Both the position numbers and the translations under genes were made by a program. Positions 24,091 through 36,209 of a stretch of DNA of 64,000 nt are shown one piece after another. Origin of the DNA: Pseudocercospora fijiensis CIRAD86 (taxonomy: Eukaryota > Ascomycota > Dothideomycetes > Mycosphaerellales > Mycosphaerellaceae); NCBI RefSeq assembly GCF_000340215.1, contig NW_006921535.1, forward strand, positions 4,574,596 to 4,638,595, read 5' to 3'. The notes beneath the pieces were generated by a model. The model had not been told where the DNA came from. It was given only the letters and a program-made list of their open reading frames with translations, and made no database searches. Numbering within the stretch: the first letter of the stretch is position 1; each line of letters begins with the position of its first letter.

Positions 24091-27000
24091 TATTATCGTC
24101 GACGTTAAGGTGCCTTATAAGGGCCTTACGCGCACCCTTAAGGCACTAATCGATTATAGTACCTAAATTAACCTTATCTCTTAGTATATAGCGAAAGTCC
24201 TAGACCTAGTACCGCTAGATCTAGTCCCTCCGAAAGTTACTTTCCTCGATAACAATCGTATAACGATCTATAAGGCTTGCTCCCTCTCTCCGATAGTAAA
24301 GGATAAGACAGGTGCCGAGCGTACTATCCCTTAAACCTTTTAGGCTAGGACCTTTACCGGATACGATATAGTTTTAGGATAGAACTAGCTCGCCGATACT
24401 AATCCTCTTATCTCTTTCCTAAAGGGAACCTTTATCTAGAACCCGATTACCGGAGACCTAGAGGACTACTTTAAGGCGCCTAATAAGCCCCTCGGAGACT
24501 CCTACGAGGTCCTTACGAATAATCCTATCTATCGCATTCTTATAGCAATCGTTAACAGATCGGCTGCCTTTTAGCTTAAAGATAGCCGGTATATTGTTAG
24601 ACCCGAAACTACTAACGAAAAACTACTAGGTAATAATCCTAACGTCGCTAGTGCCTCGGAGGTACCTCTAGACTACCTCTATACCCCGGTAGTAGAGGCT
24701 CTTATAACCCTCTCCGCCTAAGGAGGAGGTAACCGCGATCCTACTACTATCGATTGTAGTTAATAAGATCGTTAGTAGATCGGGGCACTTATTACTTATT
24801 CTAGGTTTAAAACCCTTTGCGACCCTTACCCTAAATTAGCTTCGCTTCCCGGCTCTGTCTATTAGTATACTATTATCGCTACTACCGAAGTTTATTAAGA
24901 AGTACCCGAAGCATTTAAAGACTACGTTAATGTCTTTAACACCGACCTTGCTAGCATTATTCCTTAGTATTCTTAGTACGACTATACTATTAAACTAGAA
25001 GCAGGTAAAGTTCCTCTATAACTTCCTATTTATAACCTCTCGTAGGACGAATTAAAGACACTCCGCGAATACATCGATTAGGCTCTAGCTAAAGGCTAGA
25101 TCCGGCCTAGTAAGTCCCTATACGGTATACCTATCCTCTTTATCCCTAAGAAGGATAGTAGTGTTCGTCTGTATATCGACTATTGTAGCCTTAATAAGAT
25201 TACTATTAAGGACCGCTATCCGTTGCTACTTATTAGTAAGCTTCTCGATCGGCTTAGTAAGGCTAAGATCTTCTCTAAACTAGACCTTAGGGATGCCTAT
25301 TATCGTCTTCGTATTCGCGAAGGAGACAAACAGAAGACGGCTTTTAAGACTCGTTATAGACCACTCGAGTATCTCGTTATGCCGTTTAGCCTAGCTAATA
25401 CCCCTACTACTTTCTAATCACATATTAATTAAGCCCTAGTAGGACTAGTTAATCGCATCTGCGTAGTCTACTTAGACGATATCTTAATCTATTCTAAGAA
25501 CCCTAAAGAGTATAATAAGTATGTCTAGATAGTCCTTAAAAGACTGCGTTAATAGAAGCCACATACTGAGCCTTCTAAGTGCGAATTCTGTACTAAGTAT
25601 ATAGAATTCTTAGAGTTTGTTGTTACTCCGGAGGGTATCGTTATAGATAAAAAGCGGGTAAAGGCTATCTAAGATTAGCCTGTACCTCGTGGTTCTAGAG
25701 ACGTTCAAGTCTTCTTAGGTTTCGCTAACTTCTACCGACGTTTTATATAGGGATATTTACGTATCGCCCGTCTATTAAATAAGTTGTTAGCTAGCGGGAA
25801 GTTAGAAGAGAAAGGGAAGGGGAAGAAGAAGGTTGTTAGAGGGCTATAGCAATAGATAGAAGATGCCGAAGAATCGTTTCGTACTCTAAAGCAGGCCTTC
25901 TAAGAAGCTCCTATCTTGCGACACTTCGACCCTGCTTTACCGATTATAGTTATTACTAATGCCTTAGATACGGCCTATACTAGCATCCTCCTCTAACTAG
26001 GTGCCTCGGAGGCACCTTATTAGTACTACTAGTACCCTGTTACCTACTACTCTAAGAGTTTTATAGGCGCGCAGATCCGTTATAGTATACTAGATAAAGA
26101 ATTAATAGCGATTTCCGAATGCTTTAAAGTCTAGCGATACTACCTTAAAGGAGTAGCGTATCCGATTAGAGTTATAACGGACTATTATAACCTAAAGTAC
26201 TTTATAACGACTTAGGAGCTTAATAGCCGTTAAGCCCGCATCGCTAAACGCCTTGCCGCTTATAACTTTACGATCGAGTATAAGAAGGGAATATCTAATC
26301 TATCGGACGGTCTCTCCCGCCGTCCTAACTACTTCGATAGGTTTAAGGACAATACTAAACGTAGAGAGCTAAGGGACCTCTTACCTAGCCTTAAGCGTTA
26401 GTTAGAAGTTACCCGGGACCCGCGGCCTACCGTAGAGGCACCTCGCGGGCCCCTCGCGACCGTATCGGTAGAATAGTCCTCTCCTACGGACTCGCCCGAG
26501 GGTAGTTAAACAGATTATTTAACAATAGCAAGCCTCTACCTCTAAGAAGAGAACGAGGACTTAGATAACTACGCTTTCGATAATATCGTCGGACTATACC
26601 TTGCTAGGGCAGGACTAACGGCTAGTACTAAGAACCGCAACCTCTTAATACCTCGCTATCTTATTACTACGGTAGCAGATAGTAAAACGGCGTACGCTAT
26701 CGAGCTACCGGCGTCCCTTATAGACCTTATTCGGGAAGCTTAGCAAAAGGACGCTTTTATAGAAGACATCCGAACCGGAGCTATATAGGCGGCCGGAAGC
26801 GGTACGGATAAGGCACTAATAGAGCCCCTCCTAGGTACCTTAAAGGCACCTCGGCGCCCTCGGCTAGAAGGATACTAGGAATTCGATAATAATAACCTTC
26901 TTCGTTACGACGGAAAAGTATATGTTCCTAGCTTTATACCTCTTAAGTAAGAGATCCTTCGACGGAATTACGATAATCCTATCGCCGGGTACTATAGTAC

Positions 27001-28290
27001 CGTACGAACTTAACACATTATCGCCGCTAAGTACTATTAGCCTAGGATTACTAAAGAAGTATCTAAATACGTCTCCTAATACGATGTCTATTAAAGAACG
27101 AAAACTAAACACTATAAGCCTTATAGTCGGCTGCGCCCGCTAGAGGTCCCTAAGGTACCCTAGAGGTACCTCTCTATAGACTTTATTACTAGGTTGCCGC
27201 CTTCTATTAGGTTTAGAGGTCGTATATATAATTCCGTCTTAGTTATTATCGATCGATTTTCTAAAATAGTACGTTACTTCCCCGTTATAAAGGACATTAA
27301 CGCAGTTACACTAGTAGAGCTTTTCTTTAATAAGGTCGTCTATAATACTAGAGCTCCTAATAAGTTAGTTTCTAATCGGGGATCAATCTTTACTAGTGCT
27401 TACTAGAGTGCTTTCTATTACTATCTCGCTATTAAACGCCGTCTTAGTACTGCTTTTTATCCTTAGACCGATAGTTAGACCGAGCGTATAAACTAGCAAC
27501 TTAAGAACTATCTTCGCATTTACTACAATTAGGACTAAGACGATTAGGCTCGGTTGCTATACACTGCTGCGTTTGCTTATAATAGTAAGCCGTATAATAG
27601 ACTTAGTAGCAAATCTCTAATTAAGGTTGCCTTTAGTATTAAACCGAACCTTCCTAATAGTATTAAGATCGTATCGAGTAGGGAGTACCTACCTCTAGGG
27701 TACCTCGATAGCACCTCGCTAGTGCCGCCGAGGACTAAGAAGCTCGCGGAAGAAGCGTACACGTTTCTGTCCGATAGACTAAAAGACTTCGAAGAAGCTC
27801 GCTCCTCGCTCTAGTATACTTAGGAGCTACAATAACGCTACTACGATAGATTAACAAAGGATAAGCACTTCGCTATCGGTAATTAAGTCCTATTATCGGC
27901 AAAGAACATTCGTACGAAGATTCCTTACCGCAAGCTCGACAATAAATATCTTAGACCTTTTACTATTATAGAGCGCTTCGGAAACTAGGCTTATAAGCTT
28001 AACCTGCCTCCGTCGATAAAGCGCTTATACCTAGTATTCTATATATCGCTACTAGAAGGATACAACGCTCGTAAAGGCTACTAGCTACCCCCTATCGACG
28101 ATATTAAGGAGGATAGATCGGAGGAAGAATATAAGGTCGAGAAGATCGTCGCTTATAAAGGAAGAGGAAAGAATAAGAAGTTTAGGGTTAGATAGAAGGG
28201 GTATTCGCCTAAATAGGACGATTAGATAACGGAAGAGTAGTTAGCTTATTCTCTAAATCTGCTCGTAGAATATAAGGAGAAGATTAAAAA
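24090..28290 (+). pseudogene. Pol of Gypsy-2: protease, RT, RNase H, integrase, chromodomain
   Basis: The frame is shifted relative to gag. The protease active site reads LIDYSTQINLIS near 24140-24175, where D-C-G-A would be expected (RIP changes Cys to Tyr and Gly to Ser). RT spans about 25000-25800 with VVYLDDILIYS near 25465-25497, and [11 protein letters not shown] near 25713-25745. RNase H (YSILDKELIAISE) lies near 26082-26120. The integrase zinc region (about 26950-27110) has lost most of its His/Cys. The core has SIDFITRLPPS near 27180 and VSNRGSIFTS near 27367-27396, with the second catalytic Asp changed to Asn. The chromodomain (KIVAYKGRGKNKKFRVR) lies near 28140-28200. Several palindromic modules occur in frame, for example LQLGASEAP in RNase H near 26000. 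Confidence 0.88.
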
Positions 28291-28634
28291 CGCCGCCGGT
28301 GCCTAAAGTACTATAGAGGTACCTCGGAGGCCCTCTAAGAGGGCTTATAAGACCCTACCGACGACTAAAGCATCTTCTTCTCGTCGGCCTAGTCTCCGGC
28401 TAGGGGCAAATTAGGATAGTGCTAGTAGATAAACTTTATAGAAGTTATTAATATTACCGGGCGACCGTTATTAATTTCCTAGCTATCTAAAGTATCCTCT
28501 TCTTATTTAGGATAATAGTATTAAAAGCATACCCGTTCGTAGAACCTTCCTATCTCTACCTATACGCTAAGCGTACTTAAGGTATTCTCGAGTCGCGTAT
28601 ATTCTCGCTCGAAAATTTATAAAAACAATACTCT

Positions 28635-29590
28635 ATGCCCTACCCGCTTAACCTAAGCCCCTCGTAGGCACCTCCGATGCCTCTCGAAAATCCCTTAGCG
28701 GACTTTATAACTAAGGAAGATTAGACGCTAAAACTTCGTACTAAGATGCTCCTTACTAATCGCCTTAAAGTACTACTACTCTATCTCCCTATCGATAGTT
28801 ATATTCTAACCCTCGGCGGTTAGGTCGACTAAGCGTCCCTTCGAGAAAGCCTCCTAAGCCGCCTAATAGTTAGCCTTTAGCTAGTTATCGTAATTCGACT
28901 AATCCTAGCTAGAGGGTTCGCGGTTAAGGAGATTGTCGTTCTTTAGGCGAAGGCGGATACGGTTATAGCCTACCTATATCTTGTCGGCGTAGTTGCGCTA
29001 ATCCGCCTTACGGCAAAGGGTATCTTAATAAAGAGCGCCGTAGTTATTAATACTTACCTTAGCGCGGCGACGGAGGTACTCGAGAAAATTAGCTACACGC
29101 TATATTACAGGAGGGATCTATATAGCGGATTAGCGGGTGCCTCTAAGGCGCCTCGTAGGTAACACTTATAGGCTTGTAACCCTAACCCTATATAGGTCTA
29201 TATCGGCCGCACTTTATATCTTCCTTAAATTCGTAGCTATCTAGTACGGAGAGCTACTTACCGACAGTTATCTTATTCGTACCGATATTCTAGCTCCTAC
29301 GGACGTACTCGAGGCAGATAGCGCAGCTAGTACGAAGCTCTAGGCGAGGTTCGAGAACCGGACTTACTCTATAGAAGTTAAATAGGACGTTCTTAGAAAG
29401 GGTATTAGCCTCGCTATCGATATAGAGGCGGCTATCGTTATAGTACTCTAAGGGGCTGCCGCGACCTAAGGTCTTCTAAGCGTACGTAAACGAGTTGTCC
29501 GAAGCACTACGCGGTATACCGCTATCGCCTTAATTAATAGGAGTAAAGTTGTAACCGCTACTACTACCGGAACCTAAAGCTATAATAAAA
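28635..29590 (+). pseudogene. extra frame downstream of pol in Gypsy-2, unidentified
   Basis: Beginning at an ATG (MPYPLNLSPS), a frame with only RIP-type stops reads ADFITKEDQTLKLRTKMLL, then LPIDSYILTLGG, then AVKEIVVLQAKADTVIAYLY, to about 29167. A second frame, shifted by one base, continues from about 29197 (SISAALYIFLKFVA, then IAIDIEAAIVIVL-like sequence) to about 29590. It is rich in Leu, Ile, Val and Ala. This is the position of env or accessory genes in other retroelements, but I see no clear membrane protein signature and recognise no family. A frameshift, a lost intron or chance openness are all possible. Confidence 0.4.
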
Positions 29591-30533
29591 GGGTCGGCGA
29601 GAGTTAGCTCTTATAATAATAGCGGTAATAGTAGTACTTAAGAGGTGTTAGCCTTAGTGTTTAAGAGACTAGGAGAAGTATATCGGAGCGGAGTAGTATC
29701 GAGCGGGCGATCTAATACTAGTTAGTATTAATAAAAAGAAGAAGAAGGTTATTTAATAAAATGCGCGATTTTAACCCTAGCGACCTATACTTACTTCGCA
29801 TATAGACGCTTCTAGCACCTTATAGGCACCTCGGCGGTAACTCTAAGAGGTCGCGAGTAAAGCGTATATAACGTAGGTAACGTAAAGGGTTGGCGTAACA
29901 AATATACCCTTATTAATCGTTATCCCTAGTAAAAACTAAGCGTACCGACCTCGACTACTTCTACGCTTTAGCGTATAAGCACTCTTTATATTTCCTAGGG
30001 AAACTATAGTGTTTAGTAGATGTCGAGGGCGAAATTAGGAGAAGGAGAAAGTAGAAGAAAAATACGCGATTATCTAATTCCTAGTAGCAAACAAACCCTA
30101 TATATAAAAGTTCCCTAAGTAAAGGAGCAAGTACCGTAAAGGCACCGTAACCCTACCTTAAAGGTAATAGGAACAAACAGCACGTTCTAAGGCTAAGCCT
30201 AATAAGCGTAACCGCTAAGCGGATACCTATATATACGGAAACGACTACGCGTTAGCGAATAGCTCTTTAGTCGTTTAGCGCTTGCCGTCGATACTAGAGG
30301 TTTCTACTAGAAGTAGGGCGAAGGTCTATATAGGACTACTCCCTACTCTTCTCGGGGCGTAAGCCCTATATAGAGGCACCTTAGAGGTACCTCTATCCTA
30401 CTATCGACGTTCCGTAGCAATATTTCTACTACTAGACCGCGTATCGCTATACTAACCTAGTAGCGGCGCGGGAAAGCGCAAGTAGTAGAGGAGGTAGCGG
30501 CGCGGGAAAAACATATAACCTAAGGATAGGCTA
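29591..30533. other. 3' non-coding part of Gypsy-2
   Basis: No reading frame is convincing here. It contains palindromic modules near 29815, 30125 and 30365 and purine-rich stretches, and ends in the polypurine tract. Confidence 0.5.
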
Positions 30534-30550
30534 TCGAGAGAGAGGGGGGA
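30534..30550 (+). promoter_or_regulatory. polypurine tract of Gypsy-2
   Basis: A GAGAGAGAGGGGGGA-type purine run ends three bases before the 3' LTR, where plus-strand DNA synthesis would be primed. Confidence 0.75.
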
Positions 30551-30553
30551 TAC

Positions 30554-30772
30554 TATAAGGGAATACCCTTCTATACCGCCGAGACCCTTGCTAGGTACCT
30601 ACAAGGCACCCTAGAGGTGCCTCGCCGGTAACCCCGAGTTACCTAACTCTTAGCACTATAGGATAAGGCGCCTATTCCTACCTCGAGAATCGCTCGTTCC
30701 TTAGGCGATATCGTTAAATGCTAAGACTACTGTTTACTCGTATTAATACTCCCTATGCACTACTTCCTTATA
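30554..30772 (+). repeat. 3' LTR of Gypsy-2
   Basis: 219 bp, nearly identical to the 5' LTR. It keeps TG/CA where the 5' copy has TA at a few places (CTGTTTAC against CTATTTAC, CTATGCAC against CTATATAC). The target duplication GTAGC follows at 30773-30777. Confidence 0.93.
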
Positions 30773-30777
30773 GTAGC

Positions 30778-31370
30778 TAGCTCGGTAGATATACTATCTA
30801 TACGCAGCCTAGTTAATAGTAAACGCTCTACCCTATTCTTAGAAAGGTACGGTTTAGTTCTACTATCTACTACTAAGATTAGTAGAGGGTGTTCTATACG
30901 TTGCTATATATCTATTTTCTTATAGTTCTAAACTGTCTACCCTCTATAGCGGCCTATAGAACCCCGAAAGATAAACGTAAGCGATCCGAATACGTAGGGC
31001 GCTAAAACCGCGTAGAATAATATATTAGGAGCGCTAGTAGTATTAGAGAACGACGCGGCGATATAATAATATAAAGCCGAATATTAGGCGTGCTAAGAAG
31101 CGACCTATCTACGGCTTAAACGGTTCCTAGCTAAGCAAGAAGTGCTTAGGCTAGAAGTATAGGCTTAAGAAGCTAAGCGAGAAAATGCGCGTCTTTATAC
31201 TCTTAGGGACGTAGACGGTATATAGGCTCCGAGTAGCGGTACCGCTAGCGGAGGTTCTATAATAACCTCTCTCTCGGGCGACGACGACGATAGCGAAGAC
31301 AAGGTAGAATTAGCGGACGAGTCGATTTAGAGGCCTAAATCCTAGAGAGCTAAATCCTTCTCGTATCGGT
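30778..31370 (+). other. Gypsy-3 interior between Gypsy-2 and A2
   Basis: A plus-strand frame is mostly open: VLENDAAIQQYKAEYQ, then LAKQEVLRLEVQAQEAKREN, then an acidic SGDDDDSEDKVELADES run near 31280-31320. It looks like a coiled, charged protein segment. It may continue after the A2 insertion near 34690 (YKPTQEPLDYIVDTL, then FEAKYRQIEANDRPLEDQ). No family is recognised. Confidence 0.35.
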
Positions 31371-34300
31371 TTAAATTCTCTAGTTAGGTTAGCCTTAGTT
31401 TTAGTAAGCTTAGTTAGCGGCATTACATACCGTAAATAGCCTTTAATAAAGCGGCGATAGAAGTTAGCGAAGCTAAGGAACGACTATAGCTCCTTAATTA
31501 ACGTAAGAATAGGCTATTTAGTAATAGTCTAGATACGGTTAGGGTCGGCCTTAATACTATTAGTTAATACGAGGAAGCCGAGGAAGGATACCTCCTTTAT
31601 AGCAAAGGTATATTTAGAAGGCTTGCAATATAGTCTATAGGTCCTTAGGCGATCGAGTACCTTACGAACTATAGCCTAGTGTTCTACAATATTAGGTAAA
31701 TAGGTATAAACTAGGATATTATCTAGGTAAACTATATAGAGGTAGTCTAGTAGGCCTAATAGGGCCCGATTAATATAGGACTAGAATGTAGTAGGGGCAT
31801 TAGCTAGGCTAAATAGTATAACTAAGTACTCGAAATAGCTATATCGAGTACGGAAGGCTATTTTCTATTTATCGCCCTTACGAATATAGATGCGGTAATT
31901 ACTAATAGGCGTCCTTAATATCTAATATAGTATAGAAACAGGCGCTAGAAAGGCGATCGAGGGTCTTATTAATAAGCGGAAGTAGACAGCAGTCCTTAAT
32001 AGTAATAGCATTAAGTCTACGGTAATTAATATATAGGCGTAGGCTACTATCCTTCTTTAGAATAAACAGGATTAGTATACTAGCAGGGCTATTGCTATAC
32101 TAAATTCAACTATTAGCTAGGTTCTTATCTAGGTATTTACGTAATATAGCAAGCTCTCTTTTACTAAGGTTGTAGAGTAGCCTAAAAGGAACCTTCTTGC
32201 CCTATATAATATCGATCTTATAGTCCGTCTCTTTAAATATAGGTAATGTTAATGCTAGGTAGTATTTAAACATATTAATATAGGTCTCTCGAATAGGCTA
32301 TAGTATACGAGCAAGCTAATTAGGGTCTATACTATTAGGGGGCATAGGCTTATCGTTATTACCTAATAGGTCGACTATTAGGTCCGCTACGGTAGGTATT
32401 AGGTTGCCGATAAATAGGACCCTAATATCGTTAGGGCACTCGCTAACGTCGATATACTTAATATCCTCTTTCCTAGCGATTCTAAATCGCTACTATTAGA
32501 GGCCTAAGTCTATAGTTATAGCGTAGTACTTAAGGACAGGGTTGCTAATAATAATAGTAGCTCCCCTATATAGGTTATCTATATCTACTACGTAGGTAGT
32601 AAAGTCTAGTAGGCGCTTATTTCCGAGGTCGTTCTTTAGAACTATAGGAATATAGTAGGCCTTATAGGTTAAGTGCCGGGCGTTATTAAACTAAGTAAGG
32701 GTTAGTAGATTAGCCCTATTTAATTGTCGAAGGTCTAATTGCTTAGCTAGGCGATAGCTAATAAGGGCACTAACTGAATTTCCTAGATCTAGCGTAACCT
32801 TAGTTTTATAATTAGTGCTCTAGGTGTCTTATATAAGGCAGGTGCGTATAATAGCTAGCATAATGTCGATAGTTTTACGCCGCACAAGGCTAATAGTTAG
32901 TGCGGCGCTTATTCTTTTTTCGAAGGTTAGCCTATAGAGGTAGCGTTAGCTACTAAAAGGTGCTTTCGGTACTTAGCGGTAGTACGGTCGATTCGGGCCT
33001 AGTCCTTAGGTTTGTCGCATTAGCCTAGTAGATAGCTAGTGCTATTATAGTTAAAGCACTTCAATCCGGTTAGGGGATTGCTATAGCCGCTATTGCTACT
33101 ATTGTTAGTTAAGCGATTAGTATAGTAGGGATACGAGCCCCTTCTACGGCCCCTATCGCGGCCTCCTCTATATAGTCGCTAGCTACGGCCTCTTCTACGG
33201 TTATTGTTACTATTCCTATTATTAGTACTATTGTTTTAGTAGGAACCTTAGTTTCCCCCGCGGCTACAGTTACTACGGTTAGTACTAGCTAGTCGGATCC
33301 TCGATTCTAGTCGTTACTAGAGCTACTACCTCTAAGCTAGATAGCTCGTTTAGCTGTTTCTACTTCGACTATAAATTAAATGCGTGTTAGATTAGCTTGT
33401 TTAAATATACGGCGACGGTCTAATTCGAGGACAAGCTCCTATCTAAGCTTTAGGCGTATTTCCGACATCTATATAGAATTAGTCTTAGCCGGAAGGTTAT
33501 CTTCGAGGGTCTTTAAATAGGCTTTAAATAAGCGAGCCGACTAATTAGTCTTTTGTTTAGCTCGAAGGTACTAGTTCTAAGTATATTATTGCCTTAGTAT
33601 AGGGTTTCTAAGGGTGTCTAGTATAATAGTCTTATAGGTTTGCTACTAGACAGCGGTCTGATTATTAAGAGAGTTAAAATAGTTATCCTAGGCGCGTTTT
33701 AGGTCGCTATTAATATACTATATAGCGTAGACAACTAATAAATAGTCGTCTAGAAGGGCCCTCGGTGCATTTCGCTAGTTAAGCTCGCAGTTACGAATAT
33801 AGTCGTTATATTGCTTTCGACTAGAGCTATTAAACACAGTATAGTCCTTAAGTTTAGCATCCTTCTTTTAGATAGGGACGGGTAGTAAAGAAGGCCCTGC
33901 TACTAGTTTAGTATTAGTTATTAGAGACTCCTATAGGCGGCGAATCTCGAGGAGGTTATCCTTTAGCTACTACTCTTAGCCTAGGGCAGTAGGCCTGTTT
34001 TTAATAGCTTCTTAAAGTCTCCCTACTAGTTAGGGCCTAAAGGCTAGTTAGCTATATCGTCGATTAATAATGTTATTAAGAATATCGTTAATAGGCAATT
34101 CTAGATTATTACCCGGAATTGTGGGTTCTTTATTAATAGGCTCTATACTACTAGTGTTATTATTACTAGCGCTACTAGCGGCGCCGCGGTTGTTGTTGCT
34201 TTATAATAAGCTAGCTATCGTAAGGGTTAATACTAATAATATATTATAGGCCCCTATAGTGCGGATATAGCGGAATTAGTAGATATCGACCTAGTGCGAT

Positions 34301-34491
34301 TAACTTAGTATAATAGGCCGTATAGAAGGCCTTGCTTAATAATTGGTACGGTTGTTTTTAATAGAATAGTACGTATAGGTCCCGTTCTTTAGGCGTAATA
34401 TAGTTAAATCGATAGTTTTCGTAGCTATACCGCTAAAAGCTTAAAATAAGGACTATCTAGCTACTACCCTTAAAGGGTAGATCGAATACTA
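31371..34491 (-). pseudogene. Gypsy-1 gag-pol remnant in A2
   Basis: Gag occupies about 34300-33000, with the CCHC-type knuckle region near 33010-33070 (GLKCFN on the minus strand). The protease region is at about 32900-32700 and RT at about 32330-31400. The RT catalytic box near 31725-31745 reads YLDN, with the second Asp changed to Asn (GAT AAT). Many stops are present. Confidence 0.8.
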
Positions 34492-34688
34492 TATAAGAAG
34501 GGTATATTAGCAGGTAGATAGGGTAGTAGTAGGTACAAGTAGTATTCGATAAGGATCTAGGAGGAGAGGGAGGAAGGTAGGAGAGTTAGCCTAACGCTAA
34601 GCGCTAAGCCCTGCCTAAGGTATTAAGACCCTAGCTTTACTCGGCCTAGTTATATACTAATTACGTATAGCCTCTTTAGCCCTAATAA
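34492..34688 (-). repeat. 5' LTR of Gypsy-1 A2
   Basis: 197 bp, the inverse of the LTR at 46886-47082. The inner edge reads TATAAGAAGGG on the plus strand and the outer edge CCCTAATAA. Confidence 0.88.
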
Positions 34689-36183
34689 CGAGAAGCGCTC
34701 GTAAAATAGAGCAGGTACTATAAACCTACGTAGGAACCCCTAGACTATATCGTAGATACCTTAGCGCTAGACGACTTCGAAGCGAAATATAGACAAATCG
34801 AGGCGAACGATAGGCCTTTAGAAGACTAGGAGAAGAGAGGAAAGCGAAGGAAATAACGCGGTAACCTAGAGTTTTTCCGTAGAGCAATAATTATTAATTT
34901 ATAGATTATAGGGATTTTTACTAACCTTCGGAGTTTTTACTAACTTATTAGTTTTATTTACGAAATATTTTAGTTTACTAGAGAGACTAGAGAAAAGAGA
35001 TATATTTTAGGATAGAGAAAGATTTTATTTAGGTATTTATAAGTAAGTATCGGGTCTCTACCCGAAATTAAGAGGTCCTCTTAGGATAGAAAAAAAAATA
35101 ATAATACCTCTAAAACTACCTAGAGCCTACTAGAAAACCTACGGAAACCCTTATTAACTAGTAGGCTGCTCCGGCGGGCCTTAACGATTAGTACCGAGCC
35201 GGAGAGTAGTAGGAATACCCTTAAAAAAGGAGATTAGTAGCGAGAGAAAATCAAAGGATAGGAGAGGAACTTACGTCTAAGTCTATTAAGCTACGACATT
35301 AGCGACGGTATTCGTTACCTCCGAGGCGATAGCGCTAAAAGAAATAGTTAGCGAGGGTTTTGTCGCGGGAAACGGGGAATCTTACCTAGATAATAATCCC
35401 TACGGCTAGAGAGACTTTAAGGCTTTCTATACCTTAAGAACCTTAAGAAGCTCGGAGTGCTTCTCGGCGATATTACTACGGGTCGCGCGAGTATAGCTAG
35501 CGTAAGCTACGTAAGCTATTTAAAGACTAAATAGTTAGCGAGGGTTTTAGTATAGGAATCGCGAAAAACTTATAGTAGGGCGTAAGCGATTCTCTTACGA
35601 GCGCAATTAGCGTAGGCCCTCGAGCTAGCGGGCTTAGGAAAAGTTAGCGAACCCCGCGACAAATAGAGCAGGTACCTTATAGATTAATCGGCGCAGTCCT
35701 CGCTAGAGTTATAGCAACTAATATAGTAGATTCGACGAGCTATCTAGGACAAGTTAATTTTACGAAGGAAATCGCAGAAGATAGGAAGGGACTTGCTATA
35801 GTAGTAGTAGTAGTAGTAGGGGTATATATAAAGAAAAGAAGAAGAAGAGGAAGAAGAGGGAAATATTAATACTCCTAGAAAGCGATATAGAAGCAAGGGT
35901 TGCGAAAGCAAAGGAAGGCGCGAATATAAGTAAAGCGTTTAAAAGCGTAGTTACGGCGCGTTTTAGAAAGTAGTAAGTAGGTAAAAGAGCGCGATTTAGT
36001 AGTCGCGAAGAAAGTTATAGTCCTTAAAACCTAGGATACGGCAACCCCGACTAGAAAATAGCGGAAACCCTAATCGTAAAGGAGAAAACTATAAGCGCGT
36101 TACTTTAGAGAAGCTTAGATAAGTATAGATCTAACGGATAAAGTAATAGCGATAGAAACTACGAGGGGCTTTCTATCTTTACT
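34689..36183. other. Gypsy-3 interior, right part
   Basis: After a short open stretch continuing the frame seen before A2 (to about 34990), I see no convincing coding potential. There is a (TAG)n microsatellite run near 35795-35820 and a purine-rich AAGAAAAGAAGAAGAAG stretch near 35830-35860. The region ends in the purine tract before the right repeat. Confidence 0.4.
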
Positions 36184-36203
36184 AAAGAAGGGGAGGAGGA
36201 CAG
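36184..36203 (+). promoter_or_regulatory. putative polypurine tract of Gypsy-3
   Basis: AAAGAAGGGGAGGAGGACAG lies directly upstream of the right LTR-like repeat. This supports a 3' LTR reading of that repeat. Confidence 0.45.
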
Positions 36204-36209
36204 GAATAA

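Larger units (their letters stand above)
22319..30772 (+). mobile_element. structurally complete Ty3/Gypsy chromovirus, Gypsy-2, 8454 bp
   Basis: Two 219-bp LTRs (22319-22537 and 30554-30772) start TATAAGGG and end CCTTATA, the RIP form of TGTAAGG...CCTTACA, inside a perfect 5-bp duplication. A purine tract precedes the 3' LTR. The interior holds gag, a frameshifted protease-RT-RNase H-integrase frame, a chromodomain and a further 3' frame. The two LTRs differ at only a few sites, nearly all C/T or G/A, so insertion was recent relative to RIP. About sixteen short GGTGCC/GGCACC palindromic modules are scattered through it, including the LTRs. RIP stops inactivate all frames. Confidence 0.93.
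31371..34688 (-). mobile_element. truncated Gypsy-1 copy A2, minus strand
   Basis: Reading on the minus strand from 34688: 5' LTR, gag, protease and RT. The copy stops abruptly inside pol at about 31371, in the stretch corresponding to ANLTREFK after the RT domain. RNase H, integrase, chromodomain and 3' LTR are missing. The breakpoint falls in a TTTAAA shared with the flank. It interrupts a frame that may belong to Gypsy-3. Confidence 0.88.

Noticed and set aside
26864..27143. Overlapping short frames on both strands near 26.9-27.1 kb
   Set aside because: They are out of phase with the integrase frame and have no domain; they arise from loss of stops by base bias.
29175..29190. Telomere-like TAACCCTAACCC near 29177 and AACCTAACCCTAG near 181
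   Set aside because: Only one to two units each, inside retroelement sequence; they do not mark a chromosome end.
35795..35820. TAG microsatellite as a functional element
   Set aside because: A simple TAG run in RIP-biased DNA. CAG or TGG runs would turn into TAG runs, so no special role is needed.
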